Shown: one piece after another, positions 58,647 through 64,000 of the stretch | Numbering within the stretch: position 1 is the stretch's first letter | Layout: each line of letters starts with the position of its first letter | Origin: Rhizobium sp. 9140 | GTDB lineage: Bacteria; Pseudomonadota; Alphaproteobacteria; Rhizobiales; Rhizobiaceae | Assembly: GCF_900067135.1 (NCBI RefSeq) | Contig: NZ_FJUR01000001.1 | Coordinates: 3,351,501 to 3,415,500 of the forward strand | DNA: 64,000 nt | Direction: 5' to 3' | Made by a program: the position numbers and the translations under genes | The notes under the pieces: generated by a model | The model's database searches: none | Seen by the model: the letters and a program-made list of their open reading frames with translations, nothing else | Told to the model about the DNA's origin: nothing

Positions 58647-59017
58647 TCAGCGCCGGACAGAAGTATCTCATCAACACGGATCAGTGGTTCTTTGCGCCGG
58701 ACGGTGAAAACTACAAGGCGGTTTTCGGAACGGTTCATGCTGTCGTCGATGCTGAGCAAACGCTCGGCCTCAAGACCAATCGGAACAGCACGAACTGGTA
58801 CGTGGCAATCGGGGACATGATTATAGCCGGCTGCCAGATCCACTATGCCATGAGGGCTGATAAATTCAATTCGAGCCCAAGCGAGAGATCTGAAGTTGAT
58901 CACAACGGTGCGCGGATCGCAGTCACCAACGCGATCTCGCGGATCTACAACGCTGATGCCAGCGGATTGATCTCGGAAGTTCCTGCCTCTCAGCCAGGAG
59001 ACCTCTTCTGTGTCTGA
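58643..59017 (+). CDS. Unknown phage protein
   Basis: The 124-residue protein is read from MISAGQKYLINTDQWFFAPD, with a 4-base overlap to the gene before. It contains YKAVFGTVHAVVDAEQTLGL and NWYVAIGDMIIAGCQIHYAM, a beta-rich pattern seen in small unknown phage proteins. Function unknown. Confidence 0.6.
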   Translation: MISAGQKYLINTDQWFFAPDGENYKAVFGTVHAVVDAEQTLGLKTNRNSTNWYVAIGDMIIAGCQIHYAMRADKFNSSPSERSEVDHNGARIAVTNAISRIYNADASGLISEVPASQPGDLFCV

Positions 59018-59390
59018 CATGGATATCCGAGACGACGAGCCCATCCCACTTGCCGAAGCCGCAAAAGTGTTCTTCCGTGGCCGCCTGACGAAGTCCGCTC
59101 TGCGGACTGAAGCCGCGAAAGGCAATCTGGAACTCATCCGGATCGCCAATAAGGACTTCGTCACGCGAAACGGAGTCAACAGGATGATTGAAAAATGCCG
59201 CAGAAGCGAAAGCCGCCAAGGCTCTACCTCCGAAACGACGGAGACCGGAAAGTCTGGATTATCAGAGACGGCGCGACCAATATCCGCACAGGATGCGCTG
59301 AGGCTCAGGCTGAAGAAGCCGGCCGAAAGCTCCAAGAATATCTCGCGGAAAAATTCCAGCCCGAGCGCGGAGGTCGTGCCGCTGAGATAA
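59010..59390 (+). CDS. Excisionase-like protein overlapping the integrase gene
   Basis: The 126-residue protein starts at a GTG with AGGAG 9 bases upstream (an ATG 3 codons later is possible). Residues 10-60 form a winged-helix excisionase-like domain (EPIPLAEAAKVFFRGRLTKS, LELIRIANKDFVTRNGVNRM). The C-terminal half is low in complexity and lies out of frame over the first 196 bases of the integrase gene. Xis would bend attR for excision. Confidence 0.75.
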   Translation: MSDMDIRDDEPIPLAEAAKVFFRGRLTKSALRTEAAKGNLELIRIANKDFVTRNGVNRMIEKCRRSESRQGSTSETTETGKSGLSETARPISAQDALRLRLKKPAESSKNISRKNSSPSAEVVPLR

Positions 59391-60250
59391 CAGTAGGCGA
59401 CGTCCTGCTGGTCTACCTTGATGAGAAGGCCGACGGCTCGTCGCGTCCAGTGGAAACGAAAGCCCGGATCGGAAGGCTGAATGAGTTCTTCGGCGAGATA
59501 GCTGTCGGGGAAATTCGAGGAAAGCTTTGCCGCGAGTTTGCAGACGAGCGAGAGACGGACTCTGGAGCGAGACGCGACCTTGAGGTCTTGCGCGCCGCCA
59601 TCAACTACTATCACGGGGAATATACGCTGGACGTCGTGCCGAAGGTTACGCTACCGGATAAGTCCCTTCCGCGTGAGCGTTGGCTAACACGGAGCGAAGT
59701 GGCAAGCATAGTGCGGGCGGCCAGGAGGCTCAGTCGCTGCGACCATATCGCCAGACTGGTTCTGATTGGTGTTTATACCGGGACGCGCCTTGGCGCCATG
59801 CTCAGCCTGCAGTGGATGCCAAACACTTCAGGCGGATGGATCGACCTTGAAAAAGGCGTTCTGTATCGCAAAGCGCAGGGCGAGCGAGTAGCGCACAACA
59901 AGCGCAAGACGCCCGTTAAGATCCCGCCGCGACTGATCAACCTGCTTCGCTACTGGCGAGCAGCTGATAAGGCGATCGACAAAGACAAGCCCTGCCTTCA
60001 CGTCATCAATTACTATGGCGCCAAGGTGAACAAGCCTCACAAAGCCTTTCGGGCGGTCCGAACAGAGGCCGGTTTGGGCGAAGACGTCACGCCTCACATC
60101 TTGCGCCACACCCGCGCGACATGGCTGGCGAACGCCGGCATTGACGTCCAAGAAGCCGCAGCATCTCTCGGAATTACCACCGATGAGTTCGAGCGGACAT
60201 ACCTGCACAATGACCCGCAGTTTCAGCAGAAAGCAGCGAACGCTTACTGA
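59195..60250 (+). CDS. Tyrosine recombinase/phage integrase, attR side
   Basis: The 351-residue protein has an N-terminal arm-binding-like region (LYLRNDGDRKVWIIRDGATN), a SAM-like domain (about 65-160) and the catalytic domain with Arg in GVYTGTRLGAMLSLQW, Lys region AHNKRKTPVKI, HILRHTRATWLA and Tyr in EFERTYLHNDP. All residues look intact. It ends 52 bases from the att core and reads toward it, the usual position of int next to attP. Together with the Xis overlap this makes it the better candidate for the tRNA-Pro integrase. Confidence 0.93.
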   Translation: MPQKRKPPRLYLRNDGDRKVWIIRDGATNIRTGCAEAQAEEAGRKLQEYLAEKFQPERGGRAAEITVGDVLLVYLDEKADGSSRPVETKARIGRLNEFFGEIAVGEIRGKLCREFADERETDSGARRDLEVLRAAINYYHGEYTLDVVPKVTLPDKSLPRERWLTRSEVASIVRAARRLSRCDHIARLVLIGVYTGTRLGAMLSLQWMPNTSGGWIDLEKGVLYRKAQGERVAHNKRKTPVKIPPRLINLLRYWRAADKAIDKDKPCLHVINYYGAKVNKPHKAFRAVRTEAGLGEDVTPHILRHTRATWLANAGIDVQEAAASLGITTDEFERTYLHNDPQFQQKAANAY

Positions 60251-60270
60251 AACTGTGCGCAAACTGTGCG
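60251..60270. promoter_or_regulatory. Candidate integrase arm-type sites, right arm
   Basis: AACTGTGCGCAAACTGTGCG, a tandem 10-base pair starting just after the integrase stop, matches the pair at 18461-18480 in 18 of 20 bases and in the same orientation. Confidence 0.6.
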
Positions 60271-60290
60271 GTTCATTGGGAAAGATTACG

Positions 60291-60365
60291 TCGGCTTCGG
60301 GCAAGCCATTGATTTCGCTGGTCGGAGTGGCAGGATTTGAACCTGCGACCCCCACGTCCCGAACG
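60291..60365. repeat. attR: overlaps the 3' half of the intact tRNA-Pro
   Basis: 60303-60365 is identical to 18318-18380 at attL. The repeat covers the tRNA from its 3' end to the anticodon loop, so the phage restores a complete tRNA on integration. Confidence 0.92.
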
Positions 60366-60395
60366 TGGTGCGCTACCAGGCTGCGCTACACTCCG
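60319..60395 (-). tRNA. tRNA-Pro(CGG)
   Basis: Read on the minus strand, CGGAGTG pairs with CACTCCG, the T arm has GGTTCAAATCC, and the anticodon stem CCACG/CGTGG encloses TTCGGGA with anticodon CGG. CCA is encoded (60321-60319). The 5' part (60395-60366) is host DNA; the 3' part lies in the att repeat. Confidence 0.95.
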
Positions 60396-60686
60396 TGACC
60401 AGCGGCGTTTCTATAGAACAGCGTTTTTCATTCCACAAGCGGCAAATCATCGGTTCGGGTGAGTTTTTGCCAGGATGATGTTGCAGAGCCCGAGTGCCGT
60501 GGCGGGTGATAGAGATTTTCGGCAACGCTTGGAAATTATTGCGCACCGGCAGCGTCCGACCGATTTTCTTCGGGCGCGATTGGCGCTAGAGGCGTGAGCG
60601 AACGGGCGGCGCGCCTCGATGTCGGCACGGGGCTGGCGACAGGCGACCAAGCGTCCGGTTTCAGGATCTTTCGAAGGGGACGATAT
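60396..60686. other. Intergenic region right of the tRNA
   Basis: These 291 bases hold the promoter side of the tRNA-Pro gene (transcribed leftward) and the lipoprotein promoter. I see no gene or other repeat in it. Confidence 0.4.
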
Positions 60687-61100
60687 ATGACCTTGCGGGT
60701 TTTCGCCGCTGCCGGCCTTGCGCTGGTACTTGCCGGATGCACGACCATTGCGCCAATGCAGCAGAACGCGGTCGAAGCCCGCTGGGCCGGACAGCCGGCA
60801 GGCGTCTTTTTCGCCCAGTTTGGCCCGCCGATCGCCGATGTGCAGAGCGGCGGCGACACGCTCTATTCGTGGAAGGGCGGCTACCGCAACCGCAAGGTTC
60901 CCGCGACCTACGCCAAGAAGGCGGACGGCTCGCGCGGCAAGCAGACGTCGCCGGCTCGCACCGAGTATCTGAGTTGCTCGGTACAGCTCACAGTCTCCTC
61001 CGATTACATCATCAAATCGGTTCGCCTCGTCGGCGACCGCCGTCAGCCGGGTGGCCCGAGCTGGTGCGAGGAAGTGCTGGCTGGCGCCAAGGCGTCCTGA
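60687..61100 (+). CDS. Small outer-membrane-type lipoprotein
   Basis: The 137-residue protein has a lipoprotein signal MTLRVFAAAGLALVLAGCTT with lipobox LAGC (Cys18). The mature part has RWAGQPAGVFFAQFGPPIAD and GGDTLYSWKGGYRNRKV, and ends with two further cysteines (LSCSVQL, SWCEEV) that may pair. Short lipoproteins of this pattern are common in Rhizobiales, function unknown. AAGGGG precedes the ATG at 60687. Confidence 0.82.
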   Translation: MTLRVFAAAGLALVLAGCTTIAPMQQNAVEARWAGQPAGVFFAQFGPPIADVQSGGDTLYSWKGGYRNRKVPATYAKKADGSRGKQTSPARTEYLSCSVQLTVSSDYIIKSVRLVGDRRQPGGPSWCEEVLAGAKAS

Positions 61101-61130
61101 GCCAAAGCGCTCATAACCGCGTCAAGAAGC

Positions 61131-61162
61131 ACACCGGAGCGATCGACGCTCCGGTGTTTTTC
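61131..61162 (+). terminator. Rho-independent terminator after the lipoprotein
   Basis: ACACCGGAGCG and CGCTCCGGTGT form a perfect 11-bp stem with a 5-base loop and a T-run (TTTTT), 31 bases after the stop. It may also serve the convergent MFS gene. Confidence 0.9.
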
Positions 61163-61187
61163 GTTGCGGCTCAGTGCAAACCGCAGT

Positions 61188-62399
61188 TCAGGCCTTCGCC
61201 CGCCCCTTGCGCCCGTCCAGAACCACCAGCAGGATGACGCCCATGAGGCCGATAACACCGCCGAGGATGGACGTAAAACTGTAATCCCCAAGCCGCGTAC
61301 CCGCGGCAAAGACGACGGCGCTGATGCCGGCACTGAGAAACATATTCACCGCGATCAAGGAGCTGCCGAGGCCGGGGCGGTCGGCGATCAAATCCTGCAA
61401 ATAGGTGATCGGCAGGCTGATGATGGCGGCGGCGGCGATGCCGCTGATGATCGTCTGGGCGTAGATGTGCCAGGTTTGCGTCGCCATGCCCTGCAGCGCC
61501 ATGTAGATGGCATAGAGCGTGGCGCCGATGACCAGCGAGCGCAGCGACGTGATCCGCCGCTCGGCCGCACTCCAGAACAGGATGAAGACGATTTCCAGAA
61601 GCGCCACGACGCCGACGACGATACCGATATCGCGAACCGTGCCGCCGGCCTTGCCCGTGATGATCAGCGACCGCACCGCATCGTTGACGAACAGCATGGA
61701 GCAGATGAGCGCGATGGCAAGGAGCCGCAGCGCGACCCGAGGAGAGACGACCTCACGCAGCGAGGCAAGGACCCGGTAGCGCGCGACATCGTCACGGGTT
61801 CCAAGCGGTAAAGGCCGCGGCAGGTAGAAGGCCGCGAGGATGAAGCAGACACCGGCGGCCAGCGCCGCGATCAGATAGGCCGGCAGCATGGACTGCGAGC
61901 CCGCCAGCGCGATGCCGACGATGCCGGGCACCAGTACCCAGGAAAGCGAGATGGTGGCGCGCATCGTCGCGTTGACCGCAACGAGCTGCGATTGCGCCAG
62001 CCCGCCGGAGGCCGCGCGCACATTGGCGAAGATCAGCGAGTTCAGGGCGCCGAAGACGGGCAGCAGGATGAGCTTGGCAATGACGAAAGCCGTGATCGTT
62101 GCCGAGATGTAAACGAGCGCAAAGCCGGAGATGCCGAACAGCGCGACATAGAGGATCGAGGTGCGGTAATCGCCGAGCCGGTCGGCGAAGATGCCCATGA
62201 GCACGCTCGCCGTGACGCTGACGGCAGCGGCTGCAAACATCAGGGTGGCATAGCCGCTATCGGTCAACCCGAGTTCGCGGATGCCGATGATGGACTGATA
62301 GGGCTGGGTCGCCGCCCCGGAGAACCCGAAGAAGAAGATGGCAAGCGCGCTGACGCGTAGCGACGGGTCCCGGAGGGCGGTCGCGATCGATAGGCTCAT
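61188..62399 (-). CDS. MFS transporter (SetA-like sugar efflux type)
   Basis: The 403-residue protein is read from MSLSIATALRDPSLRVSALA; a 34-residue upstream extension lacks membrane-like or conserved sequence. It has 12 hydrophobic segments, with a loop after TM2 containing LMGIFADRLGDYRTSILY and PTYLQDLIADRPGLGSSLIA-like sequence (LPITYLQDLIADRPG) near TM10. The first helices (FFFGFSGAATQPYQSIIGIR) resemble sugar efflux transporters. The substrate is unknown. Confidence 0.8.
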   Translation of the reverse strand: MSLSIATALRDPSLRVSALAIFFFGFSGAATQPYQSIIGIRELGLTDSGYATLMFAAAAVSVTASVLMGIFADRLGDYRTSILYVALFGISGFALVYISATITAFVIAKLILLPVFGALNSLIFANVRAASGGLAQSQLVAVNATMRATISLSWVLVPGIVGIALAGSQSMLPAYLIAALAAGVCFILAAFYLPRPLPLGTRDDVARYRVLASLREVVSPRVALRLLAIALICSMLFVNDAVRSLIITGKAGGTVRDIGIVVGVVALLEIVFILFWSAAERRITSLRSLVIGATLYAIYMALQGMATQTWHIYAQTIISGIAAAAIISLPITYLQDLIADRPGLGSSLIAVNMFLSAGISAVVFAAGTRLGDYSFTSILGGVIGLMGVILLVVLDGRKGRAKA

Positions 62400-62544
62400 G
62401 GGGACACCAGGGCGCGAAACGGCCCAGCTGGAGAGAGAGGCGGAAAATCGCCGGAAATGTAAGAATGCGGACGATCTTATACGCCCGCACTCCAAGTGCA
62501 ACGGCCAAAGGGCGCCGTTGCCTATTTTTCAGAGATGACGCCTT

Positions 62545-63996
62545 TCAGAGATACGCGTGCTTCCAGCGCGCGGACGACTGCGGCTCCGGCACGTAATCGA
62601 AATCCCGGTCGAAAGGATAGGACGGGCGCCGGCGACGGTTGTTGGGCAGACGCTCAATATCCTGATTGATGACGCCGTCCGTCAGGGCCATGAGGTTCGG
62701 CTGGGCGATGGGCGCAAGCTCGGGCGAGAGATAGCCGGACTTGACCACGAGCAGCCGCACGCCCTTGGGGTCGATGCCGTGGCGGGTGAAGTCGGCGATA
62801 TCATGGTAGGGCCGCCGGCGCGCCGCGAGAATGATCGTGATGCCACCGACCGTGACGACCGCCTGCCGAGCTTCTGCGCCAGCGGTGTCATCGAGCCGGA
62901 CGACGATGGCGAAAACCTCGGCCGAAGGGCTGGCGGGATCGAGCGCGCCGCCGATCCGCAGCGACAGAGTCGCGCCCTCACCTGCCGCAAAGCAGGCCTC
63001 CACCGCAGGCCGGTCGGTGATGCCGCCGATGACGGCGCCTTGAAAATCGCGCGCGATCAGGGCCTTGAGCACATCCGCCCGGTCGCCCACGCCGCCGCCC
63101 GTCGGGTTGTCGCCGGAATCCGCGAGGATGACCGGCCGCGTCTCCGTCCCCTGAGCAATATCGAGCATCTCCTCGAGCGGTCCGGTGACAGGACCGAAGC
63201 GGAAGGCCTCGCGGGCATTCCAGTAGGATCTCGCGATCTCGGCGGCGACAGCTTCCGCCGCCGCCTTGTCCGTTCCGGTTACGACGGCGCAGGCGGTTCC
63301 GCGCGGCTCGTCCGCCCAGACATAGCCGACCATGAGGTTCGCGTCCCAGATCCCCGGCACCGCATCATGCTTCGGCAACGCGTCATAGAGGCTCTTTGCC
63401 GGCTCGTCCTCGGTGGAGGTGCGCTCACCCGGCAACAGCACCGGCACCGGCGCCCAGGCGACACCGGGCGTCTCCCCGGTCTGCAACGCCTTCACCAGCA
63501 TCGACCAAGCCCGGACCATCGTCTCGCGCACATCGATATGCGGCGCGGTGCGGTAGGCCGCGAACATATCCAGCTGATCGATGATGCGCTGCGTGACGTT
63601 GCCATGCAGATCATAGCTCGCCGCCACGGGAATATCAGCCCCAACGACACTGCGTGCCGCCGAGATCCAGTCCCCCTCCGCGTCGTCCATGCCCTCGACA
63701 TTCATAGCGCCATGCATGGCAAGGTAAAGGCCATCGAGCGGCAGCGACGCTTTCAGACAATCGAGGAATTCGCTCTTGAAGCCCTCATAGGTCTCCCGCG
63801 CCAGCGGCCCGCCCGGCACGGCACGGGCATGAAGCAGCGGCAACACCTCGACGTCGGGATTGGGCAGGAACGAAAAATACTCCGTCGACAGTAGATCGGA
63901 ACCGCGCAGAACGCGAAAATCCTCGGGCCGCATCAGGACCGGGGAAGAGGTGCTGCACTCGGTATGGATGCCGCCGACGGCGATACGGAAGGTCAT
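62545..63996 (-). CDS. M81 family metallopeptidase (MlrC-like)
   Basis: The 483-residue protein starts MTFRIAVGGIHTECSTSSPV and has the M81 pattern: LPLDGLYLAMHGAMNVEGMD with a metal His, VAASYDLHGNVTQRIIDQLD, AYRTAPHIDVRET and VILADSGDNPTGGGVGDRAD. MlrC-type enzymes cut linear peptides or related amides; the natural substrate here is unknown. The start lies 4 bases from the right window edge, so its ribosome site is not visible, but the N-terminus matches the family start. Confidence 0.92.
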   Translation of the reverse strand: MTFRIAVGGIHTECSTSSPVLMRPEDFRVLRGSDLLSTEYFSFLPNPDVEVLPLLHARAVPGGPLARETYEGFKSEFLDCLKASLPLDGLYLAMHGAMNVEGMDDAEGDWISAARSVVGADIPVAASYDLHGNVTQRIIDQLDMFAAYRTAPHIDVRETMVRAWSMLVKALQTGETPGVAWAPVPVLLPGERTSTEDEPAKSLYDALPKHDAVPGIWDANLMVGYVWADEPRGTACAVVTGTDKAAAEAVAAEIARSYWNAREAFRFGPVTGPLEEMLDIAQGTETRPVILADSGDNPTGGGVGDRADVLKALIARDFQGAVIGGITDRPAVEACFAAGEGATLSLRIGGALDPASPSAEVFAIVVRLDDTAGAEARQAVVTVGGITIILAARRRPYHDIADFTRHGIDPKGVRLLVVKSGYLSPELAPIAQPNLMALTDGVINQDIERLPNNRRRRPSYPFDRDFDYVPEPQSSARWKHAYL

Positions 63997-64000
63997 GATG

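Larger units (their letters stand above)
18318..60365. mobile_element. Complete siphovirus-type prophage in tRNA-Pro(CGG)
   Basis: A 63-bp perfect direct repeat bounds 42 kb of phage genes. Inside are integrases, Xis, CI/Cro switch, replication, HNH, terminase, portal, protease, HK97-fold capsid, head-tail joining genes, tail tube, tail chaperones, tape measure, tail tip, tail fibre, endolysin and holin-like genes. All structural genes are open, so it may be inducible. The late genes form one long leftward operon (49803 to 22424). By the known rule of about 0.15 nm tail per tape-measure residue, 848 residues suggest a tail near 130 nm. Confidence 0.93.

Noticed and set aside
18318..60365. Gene transfer agent cluster
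   Set aside because: Several tail and head proteins resemble GTA relatives, but integrases, Xis, CI/Cro switch, replication genes, att repeats and a lysis cassette show a true prophage.

Overview
The window is a stretch of alphaproteobacterial chromosome, most likely from the Rhizobiaceae (Rhizobium, Agrobacterium, Shinella or a relative). The grounds are high GC, host gene content (Ssu sulfonate uptake, KefF/KefC-like pair, HPP-CBS protein, M81 peptidase) and phage proteins of the kind seen in rhizobial siphophages. No rRNA is present. The one tRNA is tRNA-Pro(CGG).

Host left part (1-18305). A gene cut by the window edge and the C-terminal remnant of an NtaA/DszA-type monooxygenase are followed by an intact luciferase-like flavin oxidoreductase, an HPP-CBS membrane protein, a KefF/KefC-like K+ efflux pair, rpsU, an old-yellow-enzyme reductase, a VOC protein, a PaiB-like protein, a divergent MarR/MFS pair with a perfect 14-bp dyad, a zinc-free MDR reductase, a PhnD-like protein without signal peptide, a fatty acid desaturase, a dead O-acetylhomoserine sulfhydrylase gene and the ssuA-ssuC-ssuB sulfonate/taurine uptake operon.

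Prophage (about 18318-60365, 42 kb). A 63-bp perfect direct repeat (75 bp with one mismatch) marks both ends and corresponds to the 3' half of tRNA-Pro(CGG), which stays intact at the right end. The prophage looks complete: a tyrosine integrase at each end, an Xis overlapping the right one, a divergent CI/Cro-like switch with 15-bp operators, a leftward early block (regulator, methyltransferase fusion, replication protein with a likely internal origin, NusG paralogue), then HNH, terminase, portal, protease, HK97-type capsid, head-tail joining proteins, tail tube, G/GT tail chaperones with a candidate -1 frameshift site, an 848-aa tape measure, tail tip, a 1651-aa tail fibre with an SGNH esterase domain and a 300-bp tandem repeat, and a lysis cassette. 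A rightward early block (54725-60250) carries small unknown proteins, a DUF2303 protein and a DEDD exonuclease.

Accessory cargo lies against the direction of the late operon or beside attL: (1) a three-gene cassette with a TIGR04255 protein (19540-21225), (2) a three-gene cassette between tape measure and tail chaperone encoding a membrane protein, a duplicated-motif secreted protein and a secreted nuclease (37275-38380), and (3) two tiny rightward ORFs beside the endolysin (24452-24764).

Host right part (60366-64000). tRNA-Pro(CGG), a small lipoprotein with a strong terminator, an MFS transporter and an M81 metallopeptidase.

Most notable: the phage NusG paralogue placed like lambda Q, the CI operator set with a probably leaderless cI, the origin-like dyad inside the replication gene, the TIGR04255 cassette, and the tail-region cassette in a position like that of HK97 gene 15.
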